From Trissonchulus latispiculum (Eukaryota; Nematoda; Enoplea; Enoplida; Ironidae): a stretch of 64,000 nucleotides of DNA. The DNA lies in the NCBI GenBank assembly GCA_030248195.1, contig JASAND010000589.1:1-64000 (forward strand), given 5' to 3'. Below the pieces are notes generated by a model. The model searched no databases. It had not been told where the DNA came from and saw only the letters and a list, made by a program, of their open reading frames with translations. The translations under genes and the position numbers were made by a program. Shown here piece by piece: positions 23,801-33,568 of the stretch (within the stretch, counting starts at the first letter, position 1; each line of letters begins with the position of its first letter).

Positions 23801-26762
23801 TCCACTCTCTCAAATTCATGGAAGCATCATGAAAGATCTGTTTGGCCTCTGTGTAGAACTTCATCGCTGACGGAACATCATCAACTCCCGTAACCAAATT
23901 ATCAACATACATGTTTTCTCTGATATTGATGGAAACGTCCGTGTTGTACTTCTGCAGGTGGTATTGAACAGTTGCTGCAAGTAGAAACGGGCTAGCTATA
24001 ACCCCAAACGGGACGCGGCAAAATCGGTACACTTGTAGATTCTCTGCTTCAGCTTCACCCTTGTAATTCTTCAACCATAGGAATCGAGTGACGTCTCGAT
24101 CAGGGGATTGAAGACCGACTTGGAGAAATGCTTTCTCAATATCTGCAAGAAGAACCACCTGTTTTAGCCTGAATCGAAGCAAAAGTCCAACCAGGTCTTC
24201 AAGTAGTACAGGTCCACGATGGATACACTCATTCAAACTTAAATTCTTTTGTCTGGTCTTTGCAGAGGCATCATATACAACTCTAACCTTGGTAGTAGTT
24301 TTCTGTGGTGTAACAACTGCATGGTGTGGGATATAATGTTTAATGCTGCTGATATTCTCTTCATCGGAAACTTTCTCAATCACTTGTTTCTTCAGTTGAT
24401 CTTCGATTATGTCATTGTATTTCTCACGAAGCTCTGGAGTTAGTCTTCTAAGTAAAGATCTCAGTCGTCCAAGTGCCAGCTCAAAGTTTTCCGGGAGAAA
24501 AGTTTCACTGCCGTTGAAAGGCCATTTCACCTGATATCTTTTATCACTTAGAGTTATAGTTTTGATGAACTGTTGTAAAGCCAAATCATCATCCGTTTTT
24601 TCTATTTGTTCCTTTACTCCTATCGCTTCAAGGCTCCAAAACGACTCAAGGTCATTAGTTTCATCACTGACAAACAAATCTTTACTATCGGAGTCCTGCC
24701 AGACATGATGGTGCGCCCCCAAACCCGTCAGAGTTAGCATGGTCACTGGTGAGTAGTAGTTGTTGTGGAGTGTGGTTTCCATCATTGCTGCGGTTCTTCC
24801 AGTAAGGACCCATCCAAATTTAGAGCCTAACAGAAATAGGCCTTTGCTAACTTCGATTCTGTCCATGGTGACGATCTCCATATAATAATCAGAACCCAAG
24901 AGCATATCAATAGAAACGGATTCATCATGTGTTGGCCAGGTATCCGCCAATGGCATGCCATCCCATAAGGTCTTGGTTGGTAGAGCAGCAACTGGATGCC
25001 TGCGAACCTGTCCAGTGACCTTTTCTACCACATTGACAGTAAGTTTCTTTTCCTGTCCATCTAACATGTGAAGAGAGATTTCAGTACTGGTAGTTTCTAT
25101 TTGCCTAGCTTTACTTGTAGCAAAGGTAACGACTGAGAGCACCTCTGAAGTTGAAGAAGTCAAACCTAAAGTTGTTGCTACATTCTTTGTTATATAACTT
25201 CTCTGGCTGCCAGAGTCCAGAAGCAGCCTAATCTGAACACTGCGTCCATCTAATGGATTCGAGACTGTAACTTTTGCGGTCTGCAGTACAACTCTTTCCT
25301 CTGTAGCTAGGAGGACGTGATCTGTTGACACTTCTCTGGTAGTTTCGCCTGCTATGGCGGTCACTTGTACTTTACTCTTTCTACCGGAAGTCAACTTCGT
25401 CGGACAAAGGCTTCTGTGATGATTGGAGGAAATTCCACAGTGGAAACAGGATTTTCTTATGTCACAATCTTTTAGCAGATGATCTTTCTTAAGGCAAATG
25501 TAACAACAACCCTTGATGCAAGACTTTCTGGCATCAATTGTAGTGTAAACCGGGCACTCATCACTCCAGTGGTTTGCTTTACAGAAAGCACAACGCGGTT
25601 GGAGTGATTTTGATTTAGTACTAGTAGTTGAAACAAGGGTTTCGGCCGTTGCTCGAATGGGTTTTCTGTGTATATTTGTGGTAGTTGTAGTGCTGCCTAG
25701 ACCCTTTCCAAAATTAGACACTTGTTTGGACTGTCTATCAGCGGCTTCTCTGGCTTGCAGAAACTTTTTTATGTGTTCTCTAAGACTTTCTACAGACCAC
25801 ACTTTATCAGTATTCTGCTCTTCTAGTCTGGTTAGCACTTGTCTTGGTAGTTTAGATTTGATGAGTGACACGAAATGTCGGTGTTCGGTATTTTCTCCTA
25901 GTGCTGAAAGGGATCTTAGGTGTTTTTCAAGTTCGTCGTAAAAGGAACGGACGCTGCTGGTTGACCCGTCAGTTGGAATCAGGTCCATCATTGCTGCGTA
26001 GTGAGCATCAATGATAGCCTGTTCATCGCCGAAACGTTCCTTTAGCCAATCAACCGCCTTCTTATAATTTTCCCTGGTCTGTTGCAATCCTGCTATCGCG
26101 TCAGCAGCTTCACCTAAAAGCTTTGCTTTCAAATACGCGAATTTTTGTATGTCTGCAAGATGGTTGTTTGTGTGAACCATGGCTTCAAACACATCCCAAA
26201 ATTCCCGCCATTGTAACAAACTGCCATCAAAGGATGGAATGTCAAGCTGTGGTAGCTTAGTTGTTGACTTAGACGCATGGTTTTCGTTTTCAAATGTCGC
26301 CTGTGCGGTTCGAACCTTTTCCAGATTAAGACGCTCTATTTCAATTTGGAGGCGTTGCCTTTCTAGTTGTAATAAGTTAATATCTTGAGTTTGAGCTACG
26401 TCATGGCTGCTTGACTCACCGTCATGACAAATGTCCTGACTTGAAGAAGGAGTACCTGATACTGTTCTCATCCTGTTAAGTCGATTTTTTCTGGCAGTAA
26501 GTTGAGCCCAGATATCTTCAGCCTCAGCTATGAGACTGTCAACATCATCCACTTCGAAGTCGTCAGGAATCTCTTTTTCCAACATCTGTTGAATAGTCTG
26601 AGTTTGCCTGGAAAGTAGTATAAGCTTAGAATCAATCTTTTCCAATGTTGCTTCAATACCATCACTATCATCGGCTTCCGTTGATAGTAGTTGAATTGAA
26701 GCAGTCAGAGTAGTAGTCAATCGCTGCCTGGCAGCCGTCATCCGTCGCAGTAGAGTATCCAT
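20877..26762 (-). CDS. BEL/Pao gag-pol polyprotein
   Basis: One frame, 1977 codons from the first ATG (26810). I prefer the second ATG at 26762 (MDTLLRRM, 1961 aa), because the first 16 residues read like leader. In order, numbered from 26810: a coiled, charged Gag N-terminus; a DUF1759-type region about 195-340 (PSFDGSLLQWREFW); Cys/His knuckles about 407-475 (CxxC...HxxxxC types); a retropepsin-like protease near 531 (LLLDSGSQRSYI); reverse transcriptase with VLLADIEKAF and YVDN near 968; RNase H-like TDASAS near 1147; an integrase zinc-binding domain about 1463-1505 (HxxxxH...CxxC); an integrase core with D, D and E near 1528, 1590 and 1640; a DUF5641-type tail about 1735-1825; and Pro/Ser-rich C-terminal repeats. 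The RT active site is YVDN rather than YVDD. All parts are present, so it may be autonomous. Confidence 0.95.
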   Translation of the reverse strand: MDTLLRRMTAARQRLTTTLTASIQLLSTEADDSDGIEATLEKIDSKLILLSRQTQTIQQMLEKEIPDDFEVDDVDSLIAEAEDIWAQLTARKNRLNRMRTVSGTPSSSQDICHDGESSSHDVAQTQDINLLQLERQRLQIEIERLNLEKVRTAQATFENENHASKSTTKLPQLDIPSFDGSLLQWREFWDVFEAMVHTNNHLADIQKFAYLKAKLLGEAADAIAGLQQTRENYKKAVDWLKERFGDEQAIIDAHYAAMMDLIPTDGSTSSVRSFYDELEKHLRSLSALGENTEHRHFVSLIKSKLPRQVLTRLEEQNTDKVWSVESLREHIKKFLQAREAADRQSKQVSNFGKGLGSTTTTTNIHRKPIRATAETLVSTTSTKSKSLQPRCAFCKANHWSDECPVYTTIDARKSCIKGCCYICLKKDHLLKDCDIRKSCFHCGISSNHHRSLCPTKLTSGRKSKVQVTAIAGETTREVSTDHVLLATEERVVLQTAKVTVSNPLDGRSVQIRLLLDSGSQRSYITKNVATTLGLTSSTSEVLSVVTFATSKARQIETTSTEISLHMLDGQEKKLTVNVVEKVTGQVRRHPVAALPTKTLWDGMPLADTWPTHDESVSIDMLLGSDYYMEIVTMDRIEVSKGLFLLGSKFGWVLTGRTAAMMETTLHNNYYSPVTMLTLTGLGAHHHVWQDSDSKDLFVSDETNDLESFWSLEAIGVKEQIEKTDDDLALQQFIKTITLSDKRYQVKWPFNGSETFLPENFELALGRLRSLLRRLTPELREKYNDIIEDQLKKQVIEKVSDEENISSIKHYIPHHAVVTPQKTTTKVRVVYDASAKTRQKNLSLNECIHRGPVLLEDLVGLLLRFRLKQVVLLADIEKAFLQVGLQSPDRDVTRFLWLKNYKGEAEAENLQVYRFCRVPFGVIASPFLLAATVQYHLQKYNTDVSINIRENMYVDNLVTGVDDVPSAMKFYTEAKQIFHDASMNLREWTSNSEEFLCSIPTADAAPSDFLKVLGILWDRKRDKISVPPAKCADKEQDVITDGATKRMILKTTAAYFDPLGFFTPITVYSRILLKKLWQKKMNWDELLTGDDQIAWETQTQELKEIPDISLDRLLLPTTDVVYTKYDLLCFTDASASVYAAAVYLRAESKHGCKTHLLYSKARVAPPRAATIPRLELLAVLIGTRCLTMVGTELRLPIENKLLWTDSKCVLRWLKTTRLLPPFVARRVAEIKNSGISFQYVPSKENPADIATRHCTTKDLTKNELWWHGPAWLKLSSNSWPKSFDGIEGSEEIEDSESENTQKVMFEVSMPVLAVLVSPFGIDEKAYSSLTKMLRVTAYCERFVRKLKRRSIEETELELTASELQRARNKWIVYVQQKRFMDNKLSVQNNRQDNLTTQLGLTIDNMNLLRCCGRIQNTNLSEDALRPILLPREEWFTQLVIIDVHQRLFHAGVNHTLSQVRRTYWIPKGRCTVAQVLRKCKICQKHSGKQYRYPMTPQLPKERLTEAPAFTFIGLDYFGPLYVKENDYSTKVWSCIFTCMVTRAIHLELVQSLTTHDFLLCLRRFVARRGAPKLLISDNAPHLKLANKTITEIWTDIVKSEVVQGFCSNESITWKFIPEFAPWQGGFYERLIGTVKTALRKTIGRLCLSREQLHTLLTEIEAIVNSRPLVSHGEELTGQSVLTPAHFLNLNPKIGFPEFVESSHDPDYVSKAGATTSLIEGWKKGQKRLNEFWRIWKEEYLAALKEKGTKKLLQPRSTYHMHPLVGDVVLIKDGGARATWPIAKIVELVYSGDGLVRSVLLQLPSQRKLQRPINTLYPIETSGGELSHNEATEDPGEYPPDKSTSPSSGAPPEIPPNEATEDPGEFPPDKTATEDPGEFPPDKTTSPSSGVSPGISSISRVSPAQNPSMVNPLSSGSKFCSPGRPTADSKVEDTGKERTRPKRQAATQSERKTKEMLDALADF

Positions 26763-26824
26763 TGGCCCCAGTAGTAGTACAATAAAGAGTGTCACAGAGG
26801 GGAAGGGCATAAATGGATCAGGGA

Positions 26825-26840
26825 TAGCGCTCTGCTACCA
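26825..26840 (-). promoter_or_regulatory. Primer-binding site
   Basis: TGGTAGCAGAGCGCTA begins directly after the 5' LTR on the element strand, as expected for a sequence complementary to the CCA-bearing 3' end of a host tRNA. I did not identify the tRNA. Confidence 0.7.
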
Positions 26841-27043
26841 TGTTGCGCAGTGGATTCACAAGAAAGTCCAATTTACTGACAGGAATACAATGTTCAGTAG
26901 AAAGGAGTTAAAAAAATATAGGCAGTTCACTTTTTGATTATACTTGAATATCATGAAAACTGTCATAGGATTAGAACTCATGTTTTTTCTTTCTTTTATC
27001 ATAAAAAAGTTATTATTTGTTCTTCGTCTCGCTGGTAGCGACA
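26841..27043 (-). repeat. 5' LTR of the BEL/Pao element
   Basis: 203 bp. As far as I can align it by eye, it is identical to the 3' LTR except for one fewer A in an A run. Confidence 0.9.
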
Positions 27044-27215
27044 AGATTTTTTACAAGCCGCTTACACGATTCTTGCACGAATGAGGTCGTGTAAATGTGT
27101 GCACGATAGATTTTTAGCATATTTTTGACACGGTTCCTTAATTTCAAAATTCGTTTCAAAACACTGTTGCCCAAGTTTTTTTCTGATATGAATTCAAAAC
27201 GTTTGATGCAATTGT

Positions 27216-27292
27216 ACCGGGGTGGCGCAATTGGTAGAGCATCGGCAATGAAAGCCGAAGGTTGTGGGTTCAATCCTCACTACGGGGTTCGA
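27216..27292 (+). repeat. tRNA-like sequence
   Basis: A-box TGGCGCAATTGGTAGAGC and B-box GGTTCAATCC with an intervening CGGC..GCCG stem. The acceptor halves (CCGGGGT and ACGGGGT) cannot pair, so I treat it as a tRNA-derived repeat head rather than a tRNA gene. Confidence 0.5.
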
Positions 27293-28039
27293 ATTTTTTT
27301 CGGGTCTGAGGAGCACCTCATTCTTCCTTCCACAGGTATATTTTACATGCTATAGTAGAAGTGATAAAATATTAGGCATTGACAAAATGGAGCTGTCGCC
27401 CATTCTACCAGATGAATTGTAATTGCCAGAAGTTTTTCAGCGATTCTAGACAGCGAGTTTTTAAAATATAACTGGAGAATTGATAATGAAGGGAATGGAT
27501 GCCGTATTGGACCTAAATAGTGTAATATAGGACCGCATATCTGGGAACTTTAATTGGTCTTCCAACCAAAACGGTACAGCGCCTATTGGCTCTCTCCTGT
27601 TTCGGACTAAGGCTTTACCTTTGCAGACATAAGTCTTTCATTATTTCTTTATGATTAATGCCTTGTGTATATCCTTCGTGGATGCACCTGTTAGTCCGCG
27701 TTTACTTCATTTTCTTGTTGCAAAAACCGAAACGGTAAAGTTAGAAAGCTGAAGCATGAAGTTTGAAGGAAAACATTTTTAATAATGACTTAGTATTTTG
27801 TTAGACCACCATCGGAGATCCCCTTCAAGCGAACAAGAGACGGAGAGACGAAGCTCAAGTCACATTTATACGATACATATTTCACCGTTTTCTCTGAAAC
27901 AAAGAAACTCGCAAAAATTTCAGGAACATGAAATTATCTCACTTTTCTAATCCGGTACACTCTTTTTTGTTTCAGAAAATTTACCTACTTTAAACTATCC
28001 ATTATGCATCTTGATGACCACAGTTCAACCTTAGCCTAA
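27293..28039 (+). other. Upstream region of the receptor gene
   Basis: No coding exon seen. A good acceptor (TCTTTTTTGTTTCAG ending at 27975) lies 64 bp before the receptor ATG. The 5' untranslated region is therefore probably spliced, with the promoter further upstream and unidentified. Confidence 0.4.
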
Positions 28040-28345
28040 ATGGCCTACCACACAATGCAGGACGGATGGGCGGACGCCGGCCCGCGTAACCTGTCCCATT
28101 GTTCAGGCAACGGCTCAAACCTAAGTGTGTGCCAAGGCTTTCCCCATTCCCCCTACCAGTATAACTATCTCGCTCTGCTGTTACTCATCATTCCCGTGCT
28201 CACCATCTCGGGTAACGTTCTGGTGGTAATCAGTGTCTGTCGAGAGCGCTCTCTCCGAACCGTCACCAACTTTTTCATCTGCAGTCTGGCTGTGTCCGAC
28301 TTTGCCATTGCCATGTTTGTGATGCCGTTTGCTGTCGGTGTTGAG
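28040..28345 (+). CDS. Receptor exon 1: N-terminus, TM1, TM2
   Basis: 102 codons ending in phase 0 at GTT-GAG|GTAATT. The ATG is the first in frame and precedes three glycosylation sequons and TM1, so the start is well supported. Confidence 0.85.
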
Positions 28346-31300
28346 GTAATTTGGGTCACAATTGACCCGCTTGATTGATAAGTCATGGCGTTGATGCACG
28401 TCGAAGTGCAGTGACGTTTGTAGACGCACTTTCATTGGTCCACCGGAAAGGATACAGTAGAGCTGAGTTGAAATTAACTCTTTTCATGAAAGCATGGAGT
28501 TAATGTTAACTCTTTTCACGGCTTCTGTAAAATTTGTGGGGAGGAACTGACTTGACTCTTTTACGCTTGATTAGTCTTCAAGTGGCACCCAACTGGGCAG
28601 GTTGAACACTGACTGCAGAACTACAAAGAGATAGGTCACTTCGTAATGATTTTTGCATTTCTCTCACCACAAATTTTACATCTTTAATCTTAGGAGTTTA
28701 GCAAATTAATAATTTAAAAACGGTAAGAATGTTGCATTGGAATTCAGCTTAGAGATTAATTTTCGTGTTTAAAGTTGAATTGAATTAAATTTAAACGGAT
28801 TAAACTTAAAATCAATTCAAACACATTTCAAGCATTAAATTTCAATCAAACAGCTGCCTTCAACATTGCGCCAAAATTAATACCTAAATACTTTAATATT
28901 TTCACACTAATGCTAATCATGTCTGCCGTGAAAATCTGATTTTTGTTTTGTGTTTAAATTTACTTTCTTCTAATTTCTAACTTGAATTCCATGAAAGCAG
29001 CTGAAAATTATGCCGTTTTTTAGTTTAAACTCCTAAAACCACTAAACTAACTCCTAATATTAAAGATGTAAAATTTGTGGGGAGAGAAATGCAAATTGCA
29101 AAGGTCATTACAAAGCGATCTCTTTCTTTTTCCTTCTGCAGTCAGTGTTCAACCTGCCCAGTTGGGTGCCACTTGAAGACTAATCAAGCGTAAAAAGAAT
29201 CATTAGGTCAGTTCCTCCCCACAAATTTTACAGAAAGCCCTTTTCACTAATCCACACAGAGTTAATAATTTTAACCTCTCTGTAACTCGGAGGGTTAAAA
29301 GTAACTAGTTTAACTGTTTCTTGAAAAGGATCGAGCTAATTTTAACCCTACTCTATCCTTTCTAGAAATGGCCCTATGAAATTATCTTGAGATATTTTTG
29401 TAATTCTACCGAATAATTCTAGCCAGGGTGCAGCTGGAGCGTTCAGTCTAGCCAGTTTGTCACACTCTTATATATTATGTACTCTTGATTCCAGGTGGTC
29501 AGTGGTCAGTGGATTTGGTCTAAGGCCACTTGTGACGTTTACGTTGGAAGCGACGTGGCCGGAAGCACTGCATCAATTCTCAACCTCCTGGCAATTAGTA
29601 TTGATAGGTGAAATTGAAATAATTTGAAATTAATGAAATTGTTTGTCAGCAATACTCTGAGTCACTTTCCAGTTTGGACAGAAATTTCGAATCGGTTTGA
29701 ATGACTCTCTTAAAAATGAATTATGAGGAGGCTTCCTTTTTGTGAGTCAGAAAGACAGATAAACGCAATCCCGCTGACGATATATTTCCTGAAAGAAAAG
29801 GCGTTATTGACCCCCCCCCTAAAAAGAAACAGATTTTGGTGTTAATTCTAGTCCTTAGTTCTAGTTCTCGGTTCTGATAATAGCGATAATTCACCTAATA
29901 ATTAATGAAAAAATCCTACCCGCAGTCACCAACGCAAAGCCTTAGTCCGAAACAGGAGAGAGCCAATGGCCCAAATCAGTCATTTCTTTCTGTTTAGGTA
30001 TCTGGCCATCTCTAAGCCACTGGTCTACTGTCGGCACAAAAACCACAAACGAGCCGCCGTGACCATCGGTGCCGTTTGGGTGGTTTCGCTGCTGACGGCC
30101 AGTCCGATTCTATTCGGTATCAACCAGCCCAAGATGGACAATCTCACCAACACCCCGATCGAGTGTACCTTCACCAGTTCCGAGTTCATCATCTCATCCT
30201 CCGTCATATCCTTTTTCCTGCCCTGCGTCATAATCCTCATCCTCTACTCTACCATCATCGTAAAGCTGCACCAACGACACCAATGGTTGCGGGGTCGGAA
30301 TGAGGTCGTAATCAGCAACGAGGTGGCGCACGACCCACAAACCGAGGGCTGCCTCCCCTCCGTCCAGTTGCAAACTCTGCCCCACGAATCCCGTACCACC
30401 ACCACGTCAAGCAGCAACAACAATGACTACTACTCTCAGCAGCACCACCATGCCAATAACAACAACTCCTCGTCCAAGTGTAGAACCACCGTAACGGATC
30501 TGAAGTCAGATCTAGAAGACTTTCCCTCACCCTTGCCTGCTCAGAAATCCTCAAATCTCAAATCGATTCACATCAGTCCGCCGATCTTTGAGGATTTCAA
30601 ATCCTACCAGTCCCCGCCGGATCTTAGTCCCCAGGATCCGACAGAGGAGCAGTATGTGAGTCTGCAGCCGTTTTTGTTGTGAACGAATGGTTTTCAAATC
30701 CTTAAGACTGAACTGAAACTAAAGAAAATAAGTACAAAAGTGTGAATACTGTGGCCAAGGTTTAAATTTGTAAAGCAAGCAGGCATAGGAAAGATTGATA
30801 AGCCTGATATGGAGGTTTAGCTGATGGCTTGGTGGTATAGTGGTAAGCAGGATCTGAGTTCAGCGCAGAAGGGCCATGGTTCCAACACCGGGCGAACCAA
30901 TTCTTAGCTTTCTATTATAAGCAAAAAGCTGAAATTCCCTGTTTCCCTCTTTCTCCCCTAGATCCCAGCTTCAGAGGGTACAAGGGTGCCTTATGGCTCC
31001 CGCCTAAGGCTTTCCTCCTGTCTTCTTGGTTCACGGCCCTGGTAGAAGCGCTAGTGCCCTTTCATAAGAGTTTGCTTATTGTGAGTGCTATTATTTGCCT
31101 GAAAGCTCTGAAACTTCTGCTACCAGCTACAATCTGAGGCTAACTCAAACCACCAACCTTTCGGTTAACAATCAGAACTTTTTGCTGTTCTAGGAAGCCT
31201 CCTGTCTGCTGGACGAAATTCCGTTCATTGATACCGGCGGCGGGAAAGTGATCATCGTCAACGATTCGATGATGGAATCCGAAGCGCCGGATCAACTGCC

Positions 31301-32575
31301 GGCCGATACCAATGAGAAAGAGGTGGAAGCGTTCCTAGAAAAGCCAAAGCTGATCTTTACTGACAGCACGGGCAGTTCCAATCCGCACGCCGAGGAACTG
31401 CCTGATACTGGCAGTAAGGATCAGCTGTTTGTCCGGTTTAAGCCTCTCTCAAAGCTTCATCTCAGTGTCAATCATGTCGGAGCCGCCCCGCAGCCCAACC
31501 CTAACCTCAGGCGATCCAAGGAGCATCGACGCGAACGAAAGGAGCGCAAGGCGACGCAAACGTTGGCAATTGTTGTGTGTAAGTTGTCATAGAGTAGAAA
31601 TGTTGCTGGAATTATCGTGGCTAATGGATGCGTTACGGATGTTTGCATGCGTAACGGGGATACTACACGGCTACGCAAAGTCTGACCAAAAAATGTAGAA
31701 ACTAAAATAAAGATGGAAGGCAAGTTAAAGTATTTAGGTCGTGCTATTGGGTGCTGGTGCTCATTCCCGGATGCTCAGCTACTGAACCAATAGTGTCAGT
31801 TCAAATTACAACCGTGGAGGAGTAGCCAGCTCATAAAAGCAGATGCCCTATAATCTCCTTTTACCTTTCAACATTTGTAATACTCATTTACCGACCAGTT
31901 AAGGATGGATAGCTGGATTGTCTAGAGCCCACCTTAAGCCGATATGTACGTAGTTCCTTCTCAAGACATTAGTTTTTTGGCAGCGAGGATTCGAACCTCG
32001 GGCTATTGGATCTGAAGTGGAGCACCGTACCCACGGCACCATGCAACACTACATAACCGACATAAACCAAATAGAAATATTGTTGTCCAAATTAAGAACC
32101 AGTAGTCGGAAATCTGCGCTCCAAAAGTTAATTAATAATTAATTGATTAGTTAATTAATAATTAATGAATGACAGTATAGAAACCGTCCCAAAAAGATGA
32201 CATTTTTCACATTCTTTCTGATATCACATTTAATGGGAAATTTATTATTACAAAAACAGTAACTTATATCCGATATATTATTATAATTGTTATTATTATA
32301 AAATATAATAATAAAAATATAATAACTGCTGTGCATTATTATTAATAATTTTTATTTCAGGCGTATTTCTGATCTGTTGGGTGCCTTTTTTCACTTGTCA
32401 CATCACCAATTCCGTCTGCCTGTTGCAAAGTCAGACGGGCTGTATTGGATTCATGCCCTTCTTCATAACTACCTGGATCGGCTACATGAACAGTTTCATG
32501 AATCCAATAATTTATACCATCTTTAATCCGGATTTTCGGAAAGGATTTCGTAAAGTTCTATTTTGCAAACGATGA
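28040..32575 (+). CDS. D2-like dopamine/aminergic G protein-coupled receptor, five coding exons
   Basis: Exons 28040-28345, 29495-29607, 29998-30655, 31194-31578 and 32361-32575 join to 558 codons plus TGA. All introns are GT-AG. The N-terminus has three N-glycosylation sequons (Asn18, 24, 27). TM1 is about 43-66 (GN at 58-59) and TM2 74-98 (Asp87). TM3 has Cys115, the amine-binding Asp122 and DRY at 139-141. TM4 has Trp167; ECL2 has Cys196. TM5 has the catecholamine-type serines 207, 208 and 211 with Pro215. A long, low-complexity third intracellular loop (about 232-475) follows. TM6 has CWVP (493-496), TM7 has NPIIY (535-539), and the tail is short and ends in CKR. The long ICL3, short tail and TM5 serines fit a Gi-coupled D2-like dopamine receptor. 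An alpha2-adrenergic-like or octopamine/tyramine receptor is the main alternative. It acts at the plasma membrane. Confidence 0.9.
28434..29375. mobile_element. Foldback element in receptor intron 1 (about 940 bp)
   Basis: The left arm (GGAAAGGATACAGTAGAGCT...) pairs with the right arm (...CTACTCTATCCTTTCTAG). A long unique stretch pairs as well: the left GAAGTGGCACCCAACTGGGC-type sequence at 28580-28610 matches the right at 29150-29180 in reverse complement. The arms reach nearly to the middle. The terminal GGGCCA resembles the MITE at 6399. No coding capacity. Confidence 0.65.
29495..29607 (+). CDS. Receptor exon 2: ECL1 and TM3
   Basis: 113 nt from the acceptor TTGATTCCAG to GATAG|GTGAAA. 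It carries Cys115, Asp122 and the D of DRY. The intron interrupts the Arg codon of DRY. Confidence 0.9.
29998..30655 (+). CDS. Receptor exon 3: DRY to first half of ICL3
   Basis: Encodes 219 residues from the DRY tyrosine through TM4 and TM5 into a Thr/Ser/Asn/His-rich loop. The donor is TAT|GTGAGT. If this intron were retained the frame would end at 30682, giving a receptor without TM6 and TM7. Confidence 0.9.
30775..31050 (+). repeat. tRNA-derived SINE, family A, copy 2, in receptor intron 3
   Basis: Leader AGGAAAGATTGATAAGCCTG, A-box region GGTGGTATAGTGGTAAGCAG, B-box-like CATGGTTCCAACACC, body CGAACCAATTCTTAGCTTTC, then a pyrimidine-rich tail and further body. Same strand as the gene. 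Confidence 0.65.
31194..31578 (+). CDS. Receptor exon 4: second half of ICL3 and start of TM6
   Basis: Acidic then basic loop sequence, ending with the TM6 entry motif KATQTLAIVV. Donor GTAAGT at 31579. Phase 0 in, phase 1 out. Confidence 0.85.
31977..32045 (-). repeat. tRNA-like sequence in receptor intron 4
   Basis: The minus strand shows an A-box-like GTGGGTACGGTGCTCC and a B-box AGGTTCGAATCCTCG. The T arm is well formed but the acceptor arm is not convincing. Probably a tRNA-derived repeat. Confidence 0.4.
32361..32575 (+). CDS. Receptor exon 5: TM6, TM7 and short tail
   Basis: Begins inside TM6 (codon TGC split by the intron), includes CWVP and NPIIY, and ends KVLFCKR then TGA at 32573-32575. 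Confidence 0.92.
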
Positions 32576-32738
32576 TACCAAATGGTTGACTGGCTGCCAA
32601 CTGGTATGCCAACATTTTGGCTTGACTTTTCTCAGGAACGGGTTGCGGAACACAGCTTTACTGTCAGCCAAAAGTTGGCATACCAATTAGGCCGACAAAT
32701 CGGTGTTGTGCTTCCTTATCTCATTGCTTCCGGTGTTC

Positions 32739-32744
32739 AATAAA
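32739..32744 (+). terminator. Poly(A) signal of the receptor gene
   Basis: AATAAA 163 nt after the stop codon, followed by a T-rich stretch. Confidence 0.6.
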
Positions 32745-33568
32745 GCATTTATTTTATGCAAATTAGCTTTTTCTGTGCCTTCAATCTGTCAGCCCAATCC
32801 ACTCTCGCTTAATTCACTTATTGGAGTAGAGACAAGACAGATGGCACAATTTTAGATACTTGCAGCCTTTATGGTTTCGACGGATTGATTCTAAGGTGCG
32901 AATAAAATAATACAAGCAAGTCTGCGAAAGGGCCACGATTTTAATGGACTCGTTAGAGGTTGACTTTTTCGATCCGCTCCCTACCTTTCTGAAGCACCCA
33001 CCACTACTTTATTCCATAGGCATACGCCACACCTACCCACCACCACCACCACTGTAATAAACTAAACCACTTTTGAGTTTTCAACCAAAACGGCAATTTA
33101 TGCTACCCCCCCCCCCCTCAATTTTCGCCAAAAAGACGCCAAAAGTGGGACCAAAACTCTAAATTTTGGGGTTTTGCTCTGCTTCGTCTAGACACCCCCT
33201 TTACATTTTTATCCACAACTTAAGATTTTTAGTATTGGTAGATCTCCGGGGACAGGAACCAGCCTATTTGATTACCGCGATCCCCTTCCCTAAAAATTTT
33301 AAACCCCGAACGTCAAAACTGGCAACAGACTTTTCACAGACTCCCCCACCAGCTATACACCTATCCCCCACCACCACTGTAACAAACCGCCAGCTCAACA
33401 CAAGACCTACACACAAAATGACACAACTGACATCTCCCAGACAACCACAAAAACCGGTCACTCTTCAAACCAGTTCTACAAAAACTGGACTGGACCTCTC
33501 TCTTCTCTTCAGCAGACACTCTTCTCACCAACATGTACACTTTCTCCACTATACACATATACATACAT
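32745..33568. other. Intergenic stretch, nothing recognised
   Basis: A C-run (33105-33117) and CA-rich sequence. The 154-residue open frame at 33166-33630 has a Thr/Pro/Gln composition and no domain, so I do not call it a gene. Confidence 0.4.

Larger units (their letters stand above)
20637..27043 (-). mobile_element. Complete BEL/Pao LTR retrotransposon
   Basis: Two LTRs of 203-204 bp, which appear to differ by one A in an A run, bound a single uninterrupted gag-pol frame, with a primer-binding site next to the 5' LTR. LTR ends are TGT...ACA. Near-identical LTRs and an intact ORF indicate a recent insertion. The five bases outside each LTR (ACGAA and AGATT) do not match, so no target duplication is visible. 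Transcription runs right to left. Confidence 0.95.
20589..27137. mobile_element. Older TIR-like element that hosts the BEL/Pao insertion
   Basis: GGAACCGTGTCA at 20589-20600 faces its exact reverse complement TGACACGGTTCC at 27126-27137. The flanks just outside the two LTRs also share inverted CGTGTAAACG/TTTACACGA pieces. Removing 20637-27043 would leave a short element of about 140 bp. Confidence 0.45.

Noticed and set aside
27216..27292. Candidate functional tRNA
   Set aside because: Good A and B boxes but the acceptor halves cannot pair and the anticodon loop is irregular.
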